From Tannerellaceae bacterium (GTDB lineage: Bacteria; Bacteroidota; Bacteroidia; Bacteroidales; Tannerellaceae): a stretch of DNA of 6,952 bases. Within the stretch, counting starts at the first letter, position 1; every line of letters begins with the position of its first letter. The DNA is taken from the NCBI GenBank assembly GCA_031273385.1, contig JAISRY010000121.1, positions 1 to 6,952 of the forward strand, given 5' to 3'. The notes under the pieces were generated by a model, which was not told the DNA's origin, ran no database searches, and was given only the letters and a program-made list of their open reading frames with translations. This document shows positions 1-6,286 of the stretch, one piece after another. The translations under genes were made by a program, and so were the position numbers.

Positions 1-83
1 CCCCGTTTTTCCGCCATATTTGGAAGCGGCTCGTCCCGCGGGGCGATACAGCCGATTCTCAGAGAGTTTAGGAGTGGTAAAAC
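1..83. other. Left edge, no gene assignable
   Basis: Several frames are open here and none can be recognised. On the plus strand, frame 1 stays open to a TGA at 151-153, frame 2 to a stop near 140 and frame 3 to a TAG at 69-71. On the minus strand an ATG complementary to 87-89 opens a frame that runs off the left edge, with a second in-frame ATG complementary to 15-17. The segment could be the 3' end of a plus-strand gene ending at 71, just before the inverted repeat, or the first codons of a divergent gene. Too little sequence is present to choose. Confidence 0.3.
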
Positions 84-144
84 TATCATTTTGTCATTTC
101 GCCATTTCGCAAAAAAAAACCGGCGTCAAAATGACAAAATGATA
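84..144. repeat. Long AT-rich inverted repeat (possible terminator or operator)
   Basis: Arms at 84-99 and 129-144 are perfect 16-base reverse complements (left arm tatcattttgtcattt). The stem can continue inward through CGCC (100-103) with GGCG (122-125), leaving TCA (126-128) as a bulge and an 18-base loop that contains nine A residues. As RNA this would be a 20-bp stem. It has no real T-tract on either side, so it is not a textbook intrinsic terminator. It could still end an upstream gene, act as a dyad operator, or be a remnant of a small mobile repeat. The symmetry is read directly from the sequence; the role is unknown. Confidence 0.6.
95..110. repeat. Perfect 8-bp tandem duplication
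   Basis: CATTTCGC occurs twice back to back (95-102 and 103-110). The duplication spans the inner end of the left arm and the loop of the 84-144 inverted repeat, so it may reflect slippage at the hairpin. Confidence 0.6.
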
Positions 145-157
145 TTTCGATGATGTT

Positions 158-201
158 ATCCTGAAAATGCTGTCATCCTGAAAATGCTGATTCTGATTCT
201 G
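158..201. repeat. Short direct repeats in the upstream gap
   Basis: ATCCTGAAAATGCTG occurs at 158-172 and again at 175-189, a period of 17 bases. It is followed at once by two copies of ATTCTG (190-195 and 196-201). There are only two copies of each and no unique spacers, so this is not a CRISPR array. The cluster could be a regulator binding site or replication slippage in non-coding DNA. Apart from this cluster and the candidate promoter boxes, I see nothing in 145-363. Confidence 0.5.
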
Positions 202-327
202 TGTATTTTTATAGTGATAGATTGAAACAAATATGGGGGTATTTGCTTACGATTCGATACATTTGGGGAGGGCATTGTTCTTTTTTTTAATTTTTTAGAG
301 AAATAGCATGAGGTACTTCACGGGCAA

Positions 328-359
328 TTCGTTACTTTTGCGACTGTTTTTTAACTTTG
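328..359 (+). promoter_or_regulatory. Candidate Bacteroidota-type promoter for the oad operon
   Basis: Bacteroidota sigma factor promoters have a -7 box TAnnTTTG and a weak -33 TTTG about 19-21 bases upstream. TAACTTTG at 352-359 fits the -7 box, with TTCG at 328-331 as an imperfect -33 box (20-base spacer). That would start the transcript at or just after the oadG ATG, so it is awkward. TACTTTTG at 333-340 also fits the -7 box and would leave a short leader, but has no visible -33 box. A third match, TACATTTG at 258-265, would leave a leader of roughly 90 bases. Which of these is used, if any, cannot be decided from sequence alone. Confidence 0.3.
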
Positions 360-363
360 AGCA

Positions 364-654
364 ATGGAACATCTACGAACAGGGTTTTTATTGATGGCCG
401 TCGGTATGACGACGGTATTTTTGATCCTTCTCCTTATTATATGGATGGGTAAAGGGTTGACGGCTTTGGTCAACCGCTATGCGCCGGAAGAGGGCGGGGC
501 GAAGAAAGAGCCGCCAAACGTCGGCCTGGCGTCCGGTCAGGAGACGAAAGCGGCGGAAAGCGGCGGAAAGGCTACCGTCGTGGCTATCCTCTCCGCCGTC
601 AGCCTGGCAACAGGCGGGAGAGGGAAAGTGATAAAAATAGAAAAACAACCATAA
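364..654 (+). CDS. oadG: Sodium-pump decarboxylase gamma subunit (OadG family)
   Basis: This 96-residue protein matches the small gamma subunit of the Na+-translocating oxaloacetate decarboxylase family. In that family it anchors and assembles the alpha and beta subunits. One membrane helix spans about residues 8-27 and is followed by W-M-G-K-G and the family hallmark VNRYAPEE. A charged, Ala/Gly-rich linker leads to a C-terminal block (VVAILSAVSLATGGRGKV) that is the usual end of Bacteroidales versions. The ATG at 364 puts the helix at the expected distance from the N-terminus; the next ATG (394) would cut into it. No Shine-Dalgarno sequence is visible. It is the first gene of the operon, with oadA starting 21 bases after its stop. 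The family call is strong; the exact substrate of the complex is inferred from oadA. Confidence 0.9.
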   Translation: MEHLRTGFLLMAVGMTTVFLILLLIIWMGKGLTALVNRYAPEEGGAKKEPPNVGLASGQETKAAESGGKATVVAILSAVSLATGGRGKVIKIEKQP

Positions 655-675
655 GCAATACGTTTTCAGCACGAT

Positions 676-2610
676 ATGAAAAGAGAAATCAAATTCAGCT
701 TAGTATTCCGCGACATGTGGCAGTCGGCCGGAAAATATATTCCCCGCGTCGACCAGTTGGTACGGGTTGCCCCCGCCATCATTGAGATGGGCTGTTTCGA
801 GCGGGTGGAGACCAACGGCGGAGGGTTTGAACAGGTGAACCTCCTGTTTGGCGAGAACCCCAACAGGGCGGTGCGCGAATGGACAAAGCCGTTCAACGAC
901 GCCGGTATTCAGACCCACATGTTAGACCGCGCCCTGAACGGGCTGAGGATGAGTCCCGTGCCCGACGATGTGCGGCGGCTGTTCTATAAGGTAAAGAAAG
1001 CGCAAGGGACGGATATCGCCCGTACGTTCTGCGGACTGAACGATGTGCGGAACATCGCCCCCTCGATCACCTACGCCAAGGAGGCGGGTATGATCTCGCA
1101 ATGTTCGCTTTCGATCACCCATTCCCCCATCCATACGATAGACTATTACACCCGGATGGCGCTCGAGCTGATCCGCCTGGGGGCTGACGAGATATGTATT
1201 AAGGACATGGCCGGGATAGGCCGCCCCTACTCGCTGGGGCGCATCGTGGAGGGGATCAAGACGAAGCATCCGGAGATTCCGGTGCAGTACCACAGCCATG
1301 CCGGACCGGGGTTCAATGTGGCCTCCATCCTGGCGGTTTGTGCGGCGGGGTGCGACTATATCGACGTCGGTATGGAGCCGCTTTCGTGGGGTACGGGCCA
1401 TGCCGACCTGCTGACTGTACAGGCGATGCTGAAAGACGCCGGCTACAAGGTGCCCAACATCAATATGGAGGCCTATATGCGGGTACGCAGCATGATACAG
1501 GAGTTTATGGATGATTTCCTGGGGCTGTATATCAGTCCGAAAAACCGGCTGATGAACTCGTTGCTGATCGCTCCCGGGCTGCCCGGCGGTATGATGGGAA
1601 GCCTGATGTCCGACCTGGAAAAGAACCTGGAAAGCATCAACAAAAACAACCTGAAAAACAACCGCCCGTTGATGACGGAAGACCAGTTGTTGATCAAGCT
1701 CTTTGAGGAGGTGGCCTACGTATGGCCGCGCGTGGGCTATCCGCCGCTGGTCACGCCGTTCAGCCAATACGTCAAGAACCTGGCGATGATGAATGTCATG
1801 CAGCTGGAGAAAGGAAAGGAGCGTTGGAGCATGATTGCGGACGACATCTGGGATATGATCCTGGGTAAGGCCGGACGGTTGCCGGGGAAGCTGGCGCCCG
1901 AGATCATCGAAAAGGCCAAAGAGGAGGGGCGCGCCTTTTTTGAGGGGAATCCACAGGATAATTACCCCGACGCGCTGGATAAATACCGCAAACTGATGAA
2001 CGGAAAGCATTGGGAGACAGGCGACGACGACGAGGAGTTGTTTGAGTACGCCATGCATCCGGCACAATACGAAGCCTACCGTTCGGGGAAAGCGAAGGTC
2101 GAATTTCTGGCCGATGTCGCCAAGCGTAAAACGGCGCAAAACAAGCCCGACCAGCCGCAACCGCCGGTAGCAGCAGCCACCCCCCCTACCCTCCCCCAGC
2201 CCTCCTATCCCTTACCGGCGACGCCGCAGCGGATGAACGTCGACGTCAACGGGGAGCAATACAGCGTCACGATCTCTTTTGGAGAGGATACCGCCGTCAC
2301 GGAGCCTGTCCGTAGCGTAGCGGAAAAGCCGCTGCCGCCCCCTACCCCACCCTTGCCGACGGCAACAACAACCGGCGGCGGACAGGAGCTCCTCTCCCCG
2401 CTGGAGGGGAAATTCTTCCTGGTCAAGAACGCCTCCGATACGCCCCTGAAAGTGGGAGATACGGTCAGCGAGGGGGATATCCTCTGCTACATAGAGGCGA
2501 TGAAGACATACAATGCCGTTCGTGCGGAGGCAGGCGGAAAGATCACCGCTATCCTCGCCTCCCCCGGCGATACGGTTTCGGAAGATGACCTGTTAATGAC
2601 CATCCAATAA
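676..2610 (+). CDS. oadA: Oxaloacetate decarboxylase alpha subunit: carboxyltransferase plus biotin carrier
   Basis: This 644-residue cytosolic subunit transfers CO2 from a 2-oxo acid, most likely oxaloacetate, to its own biotin. The carboxyltransferase barrel covers about residues 4-265. By family comparison the metal ligands are D13 (in RDMWQS), H206 and H208 (in YHSHAGPG), and the reactive lysine is K176 (in CIKDMAG). The conserved PYC/OadA C-terminal carboxylase domain follows to about 480. Two Pro/Ala-rich linkers (about 490-518 and 540-569) flank a short segment (520-538). The biotinyl domain is at about 574-644, with the biotin lysine K610 in EAMKT, 34 residues from the end, as is usual. 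EAMKT replaces the common EAMKM, and RDMWQS and HSHAGPG differ from the RDGHQS and HxHDTAG of most OadA proteins. It could also be described as a pyruvate carboxylase B-like subunit, but adjacent oadG and oadB favour the Na+ pump. Confidence 0.93.
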   Translation: MKREIKFSLVFRDMWQSAGKYIPRVDQLVRVAPAIIEMGCFERVETNGGGFEQVNLLFGENPNRAVREWTKPFNDAGIQTHMLDRALNGLRMSPVPDDVRRLFYKVKKAQGTDIARTFCGLNDVRNIAPSITYAKEAGMISQCSLSITHSPIHTIDYYTRMALELIRLGADEICIKDMAGIGRPYSLGRIVEGIKTKHPEIPVQYHSHAGPGFNVASILAVCAAGCDYIDVGMEPLSWGTGHADLLTVQAMLKDAGYKVPNINMEAYMRVRSMIQEFMDDFLGLYISPKNRLMNSLLIAPGLPGGMMGSLMSDLEKNLESINKNNLKNNRPLMTEDQLLIKLFEEVAYVWPRVGYPPLVTPFSQYVKNLAMMNVMQLEKGKERWSMIADDIWDMILGKAGRLPGKLAPEIIEKAKEEGRAFFEGNPQDNYPDALDKYRKLMNGKHWETGDDDEELFEYAMHPAQYEAYRSGKAKVEFLADVAKRKTAQNKPDQPQPPVAAATPPTLPQPSYPLPATPQRMNVDVNGEQYSVTISFGEDTAVTEPVRSVAEKPLPPPTPPLPTATTTGGGQELLSPLEGKFFLVKNASDTPLKVGDTVSEGDILCYIEAMKTYNAVRAEAGGKITAILASPGDTVSEDDLLMTIQ

Positions 2611-3845
2611 TGGGCGAGATCATCAAGAACCTGTATGAGATGACGGCTTTCAGCCATATTATGGCCGAACCGCAGCTGCTTGTCATGTACGCCATCTCCT
2701 TTATCCTGCTCTACCTGGGGATCAAGAAGCAATACGAACCGCTACTGCTGATCCCCATCGCTTTCGGCGTGTTGCTGGCCAATTTCCCCGGAGGGGAGAT
2801 GGGTGTCACACAGGCCGACGAACAGGGGATGGTCAGCGTACACGGAGCGTTGAAGAATATCTGGGAAATGCCGCTTCACGATATCGCCCACGAGCTGGGG
2901 CTGATGAACTTTATCTACTACCTGCTGATCAAGACGGGCTTTCTTCCCCCTATCATTTTCATGGGGGTGGGGGCGTTGACGGATTTCGGGCCGATGTTGA
3001 GGAACCTGAGGTTGTCCATTTTCGGAGCGGCTGCCCAATTGGGGATCTTCTCCGTCCTGTTGATCGCTATACTGATCGGCTTCACGCCCAAAGAGGCGGC
3101 GGCGTTGGGCATTATCGGCGGAGCGGATGGCCCGACGGCGATCTTTACGACGATCAAACTCGCTCCCCACCTGCTTGGCCCTATCGCGATCGCCGCCTAT
3201 TCCTATATGGCGCTGGTACCGGTCATTATCCCGTTGGTCGTGCGGTTGCTGTGTAGCAAAAAAGAGCTGCGCATCAACATGAAAGAGCAGGAAAAGCGGT
3301 ACCCTTCGGAGGTGAAAATAAAGAACATGCGTGTGTTGAAGATATTGTTCCCTATTGTGGTGACGGTTGTCGTCGCCCTGTTCGTCCCCAGCGCCGTCCC
3401 CCTTGTCGGGATGCTGATGTTCGGCAACCTGGTGAAAGAGCTTGGCGCCAGCACATTCCGCCTGTTCGACGCCGCGTCGAACAGTATCATGAATGCGGCG
3501 ACCATCTTCCTGGGGCTGTCGGTGGGCGCCACCATGACGGCGGAGGCGTTCCTCAACCTGACGACCATCGGGATTGTTGTCGGCGGTTTCCTGGCGTTCG
3601 CCCTTTCCATTGCCGGCGGGATTTTCTTCGTCAAACTGGTGAACCTGTTTACCCGTAAAAAGATCAATCCCCTGATCGGCGCCACCGGATTGAGCGCCGT
3701 TCCGATGGCCTCGCGCGTGGCAAATGAGATCGCTTTGAAGTACGATCCGAAGAACCATGTATTGCCCTATTGTATGGCGAGTAATATTTCGGGAGTCATC
3801 GGTTCGGCGGTCGCAGCCGGCGTTCTTATTTCGTTTTTAGGCTAA
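2610..3845 (+). CDS. oadB: Sodium-pump decarboxylase beta subunit (Na+ channel and carboxybiotin decarboxylase)
   Basis: This 411-residue polytopic inner-membrane protein decarboxylates carboxybiotin presented by OadA and couples this to Na+ export. About ten hydrophobic segments are visible. The signature GGADGPTAIF holds D173, equivalent to the essential Asp203 of Klebsiella OadB. The C-terminal NPLIGATGLSAVPMASR holds N353, S362 and R369, equivalent to Klebsiella N373, S382 and R389, with the same spacing. All key residues for Na+ and proton handling are therefore present. Length is normal for shorter family members. The start ATG overlaps the oadA stop by one base (TAATG), which points to translational coupling and equal expression. 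Related beta subunits of methylmalonyl-CoA, malonate and glutaconyl-CoA decarboxylases look alike, so the substrate comes from oadA. No strong terminator follows. Confidence 0.95.
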   Translation: MGEIIKNLYEMTAFSHIMAEPQLLVMYAISFILLYLGIKKQYEPLLLIPIAFGVLLANFPGGEMGVTQADEQGMVSVHGALKNIWEMPLHDIAHELGLMNFIYYLLIKTGFLPPIIFMGVGALTDFGPMLRNLRLSIFGAAAQLGIFSVLLIAILIGFTPKEAAALGIIGGADGPTAIFTTIKLAPHLLGPIAIAAYSYMALVPVIIPLVVRLLCSKKELRINMKEQEKRYPSEVKIKNMRVLKILFPIVVTVVVALFVPSAVPLVGMLMFGNLVKELGASTFRLFDAASNSIMNAATIFLGLSVGATMTAEAFLNLTTIGIVVGGFLAFALSIAGGIFFVKLVNLFTRKKINPLIGATGLSAVPMASRVANEIALKYDPKNHVLPYCMASNISGVIGSAVAAGVLISFLG

Positions 3846-3895
3846 ATCTGTCTATTTTTAACAATATCGGGGTAAAATATGAGAAAAAAAGCGTG

Positions 3896-3967
3896 ATGAA
3901 TGAGGTTATCCAAAATTATTTATTTTATTTTGTGATCAGATACAGGATCAATATGTCCTGTTCTTAA
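3896..3967 (+). CDS. Possible 23-codon leader ORF upstream of the DUF349 gene
   Basis: ATG at 3896 opens a 23-residue frame (begins MNEVIQNYLFYF, ends CS) that stops with TAA at 3965-3967, 12 bases before the DUF349 start. It is preceded by an A7 run (3884-3890) and by a five-codon ORF (MRKKA, 3879-3896) whose TGA shares one base with this ATG. Its stop lies just past the hairpin at 3942-3961. It may be chance in AT-rich DNA; I do not recognise the peptide. The rest of the gap 3846-3979 shows no tRNA, no gene and no clear TAnnTTTG box. Confidence 0.12.
   Translation: MNEVIQNYLFYFVIRYRINMSCS
3942..3961 (+). promoter_or_regulatory. Small hairpin in the DUF349 gene leader
   Basis: ACAGGA (3942-3947) and TCCTGT (3956-3961) are perfect reverse complements around an 8-base loop. 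The hairpin ends 18 bases before the ATG at 3980. It lacks a following T-tract, so it is not a convincing terminator for oadB. It could affect ribosome access or be a protein-binding dyad, or be chance. Confidence 0.25.
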
Positions 3968-3979
3968 AGCGTAGTGAAT

Positions 3980-6286
3980 ATGAAGGACACCCATGAGACT
4001 AATTTGCCAACAGAAGAGACGATTTTGCCAACAGAAGAGACAACACCGGCAAACATAACTGAAGAGGTAAAAGAGGTAGAAGCGGAAACAAGTGAAGCGC
4101 CTGAAAAGGTAGAAGCGGAAATAAGTGAAACACCCGAAGAGGTAGAAGCGGAAACGAGTGAAGCACCTGAAGAGGTAGTAGCGGAAACGAGTGAAACACC
4201 TGAAGAGGTAGTAGAAACGGAAACAAGTGAAATACCTGAAGAGGTAGTAGCGGAAATCAGTGAAGCACCCGGAGAGGTAGAAGTAACGGAAACAAGTGAA
4301 ATACCTGAAGAGGTAGTAGAAACGGAAACAAGTGAAGCACCCGAAGAGGTAGTAGAAACGGAAACAAGTGAAGCACCTGAAGAGGTAGTAGCGGAAACGA
4401 GTGAAGCCCCCGAAGAGGCAGAAGCGGAAACAAGCGAAACACCCGAAGAGGTGGAAGTAACGGAAACAAGTGAAGCCCCTGAAGAAGAGGTGGTAGCGGA
4501 AACAAGCGAAACACCCGAAGAGGCGGAAGCGGAAACAAGCGAAACACCCGGGGAGGCATCCCCTGTTGCCAACAGCAAACCTGGTAAGGAAGAAATTCTG
4601 GACAAGTTAGCCCAATTGGTCTATCATACGCCTGTAGAGGCTGCCCGGAATGAAGTGGAATTGCTGAAACAGGCATTCTATAAGGTTCACCGTTCCGAGA
4701 TAGACGAGTTGAAAAGAGTATTCCTCGAAAGCGGGGGAGAGGAAGCCGATTTTGTCGCTCCCGAAAACGGGGCGGAAAGCAGAATCAAAGAGCTTCTTTC
4801 CGTTTTCAAAGAAAAAAGAGCCTCCCTCCACGCCGAAGAAGAGCAGTTGAGGGCGGCAAACTATGCGCTTAAACTTCAGCTGATCGCACGGTTAAAGGAG
4901 TTGTCCGAAAGCCAGGATGATTTCAACAAGCTATATAACGAGTTTAAAGAGATCCAGCAACGGTGGAAAGAGGCAAAGCTCATCCCGCAGGAACATGCCA
5001 ACGAACTGTGGAGAAACTATCAGATATACAGCGAAAAGTTCTACGATATCATCAAGATAAACAACCAGTTCCGCGATTACGACTTTAAGAAGAACCTGGA
5101 ACTGAAAACCGCCCTCTGCGAAACGGTAGAGCGGTTGGTGCATGAGCCGGACGCGATCTCCGCGTTCCACCAACTGCAGAAGCTGCACCAGCAATGGCGC
5201 GAAATCGGGCCGGTGGCGAAAGAGATGCGCGAAGAGTTGTGGGCGCGGTTCAAGGCGGCGTCGACGCTCATCAACAAGCAGCACCAATTCCATTTCGAAT
5301 CGCAAAAGGAGAAAGAGCAGGAAAACCTGAAAGCGAAAATAGCCATCTGCGACGAGATAGAGCGGATCGACTACAGCCAGCTCAAGACCTTTAAAGACTG
5401 GGAACGCAAAAACCGGGAGATGGCCGCCCTGCAGGAGAAGTGGAAAAACATCGGCTTCGCCCCGAAAAAGTATAACGTGAAAATCTTTGAACGCTTCCGC
5501 GCCGTATGCGACGTCTATTTCGCAAAGAAAAACGAATTTTACAAAAGCGTAAAGGACGAGATGACAAAGAATCTCGAACTGAAAAGGGCGCTTTGTGAAA
5601 AGGCCGAAGCGCTGAAAGACAGTACCGATTGGAGCGAAACGACCGAGAAGATGATCGCCCTGCAGAAAGAGTGGAAAACCATCGGGCAGGTTGGGCGCAA
5701 ACAGTCGGAGGCCACGTGGAAACGCTTCATCACCGCCTGCGATTATTTCTTCGAGCAGAAGAACAAAAACGTCACGTCGCAAAAGAGCACCGAACAGCTC
5801 AACCTCAAAGCGAAAAGGGAGCTGGTCGAAAAGGTACGCACCCTGGACGACGCCATCGGCCGCGAAGAGGCGATGACGACGCTCCGCGAATACATGGCGG
5901 AATGGAATACGATCGGTTTTGTGCCTTTCAAGGAAAAGGACAAGATCTATAAAGAATTTCACGAAGCGCTGGACAAGCAGTTCGACCGCCTCAAAGTGGA
6001 TCAGAAAGACCGCAAAATGCAGACCTACCGCAGCAACCTGACCGATATGGCCGGTAGCGACAAAGGAAAGGGAAAACTCTACGGAGAGCGGGAAAAGCTG
6101 ATGCGCGCCTTTGAACGGATGAAGAGCGAACTCCAGACCTACGAAAATAATATCGGTTTCCTCAGCGTCTCCTCCAAAGGCGGCGGAGGCCTGATCAAAG
6201 AAATGGAACGGAAAATAGAGAGAATAAAAGAAGATATGAATTTAATAGTAAAGAAAATTGACGCCATTGACGAAAATCTTGAGTGA
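3980..6286 (+). CDS. DUF349 repeat protein with acidic repeat tail
   Basis: This 768-residue protein has unknown function and no signal peptide or membrane helix, so it is probably cytoplasmic. It has four parts. Residues 34-193 are 14 units of 11-12 residues with core ETSE(A/T/I)PEE, strongly acidic and surely disordered. Residues 195-293 are helical (KEEILDKLAQLVYHTPVEAA and onward). Five DUF349 repeats begin near 294, 372, 449, 531 and 608; copies 2-5 open with NL(E/K)xK, and the repeats carry a W(K/R/N)xIG-type motif, an F/Y-rich helix and a charged helix. The C-terminus (about 690-768) is a charged coiled coil interrupted by SSKGGGG. ATG 3980 is preferred over the in-frame GTG at 3974, which would add two residues. 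The gene lies 134 bases after oadB and overlaps or abuts the next gene. Repeat number and coiled coils suggest a scaffold; that is inference. Confidence 0.88.
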   Translation: MKDTHETNLPTEETILPTEETTPANITEEVKEVEAETSEAPEKVEAEISETPEEVEAETSEAPEEVVAETSETPEEVVETETSEIPEEVVAEISEAPGEVEVTETSEIPEEVVETETSEAPEEVVETETSEAPEEVVAETSEAPEEAEAETSETPEEVEVTETSEAPEEEVVAETSETPEEAEAETSETPGEASPVANSKPGKEEILDKLAQLVYHTPVEAARNEVELLKQAFYKVHRSEIDELKRVFLESGGEEADFVAPENGAESRIKELLSVFKEKRASLHAEEEQLRAANYALKLQLIARLKELSESQDDFNKLYNEFKEIQQRWKEAKLIPQEHANELWRNYQIYSEKFYDIIKINNQFRDYDFKKNLELKTALCETVERLVHEPDAISAFHQLQKLHQQWREIGPVAKEMREELWARFKAASTLINKQHQFHFESQKEKEQENLKAKIAICDEIERIDYSQLKTFKDWERKNREMAALQEKWKNIGFAPKKYNVKIFERFRAVCDVYFAKKNEFYKSVKDEMTKNLELKRALCEKAEALKDSTDWSETTEKMIALQKEWKTIGQVGRKQSEATWKRFITACDYFFEQKNKNVTSQKSTEQLNLKAKRELVEKVRTLDDAIGREEAMTTLREYMAEWNTIGFVPFKEKDKIYKEFHEALDKQFDRLKVDQKDRKMQTYRSNLTDMAGSDKGKGKLYGEREKLMRAFERMKSELQTYENNIGFLSVSSKGGGGLIKEMERKIERIKEDMNLIVKKIDAIDENLE
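4004..4041 (+). repeat. Two-copy repeat encoding LPTEET
   Basis: A 17-base block (TTGCCAACAGAAGAGAC) at 4004-4020 recurs at 4025-4041 with a 21-base period, encoding LPTEETI then LPTEETT. It precedes and resembles in composition the larger repeat array that starts at 4079, so it may be an older or separate expansion. Confidence 0.75.
4079..4558 (+). repeat. In-frame tandem array of 14 units of 33 or 36 bp (ETSExPEE repeats)
   Basis: Fourteen back-to-back units, eight of 11 and six of 12 codons, encode variants of EAETSEAPEEV, VETETSEAPEEV and EVTETSEAPEEV. All units are multiples of three, so gain or loss of units would change protein length without breaking the frame. Units 8 and 9 are almost identical in DNA. 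Units 11, 13 and 14 share a distinct version with AGC serine and ACACCC (Thr-Pro), whereas the other units use AGT. This points to at least two rounds of local duplication. The composition also keeps several antisense frames open, which should not be taken as genes. Confidence 0.92.

Noticed and set aside
1..153. C-terminal tail of a plus-strand gene in frame 1 ending at 153
   Set aside because: The frame runs through the inverted repeat and poly-A and gives no recognisable protein; other frames are equally open, so no gene is called.
158..201. CRISPR-like repeats
   Set aside because: Only two copies of 15 bases with a 2-base gap and no unique spacers; no cas genes nearby.
922..2160. Minus-strand 412-residue frame
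   Set aside because: Lies wholly antisense to oadA, which has full family motifs in the sense frame; its His/Gln-rich composition is typical of a shadow frame in GC-rich DNA.
2742..3758. Minus-strand 338-residue frame
   Set aside because: Antisense to oadB, whose membrane segments and key residues are intact; the antisense product is unusually rich in Asp, Gln, Arg and His with no recognisable motif.
3846..3973. Strong terminator after oadB
   Set aside because: No GC-rich stem followed by a T-run was found; the only hairpin (3942-3961) is short and lacks a T-tract.
3964..4605. Minus-strand 213-residue frame rich in SGASLVSATTSS
   Set aside because: It is the antisense of the ETSExPEE array; its regularity and lack of stops come from the repeat composition. 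The sense frame continues into recognisable DUF349 domains.
5142..5952. Several plus-strand frames of 60-107 residues within the DUF349 gene
   Set aside because: Out-of-frame shadows of the long gene, extremely Arg/Ser rich, with no start context or motifs.
4931..5962. Minus-strand 343-residue frame
   Set aside because: Antisense to the five DUF349 repeats; it is the mirror of their Lys/Glu/Phe codons and has no independent signal.
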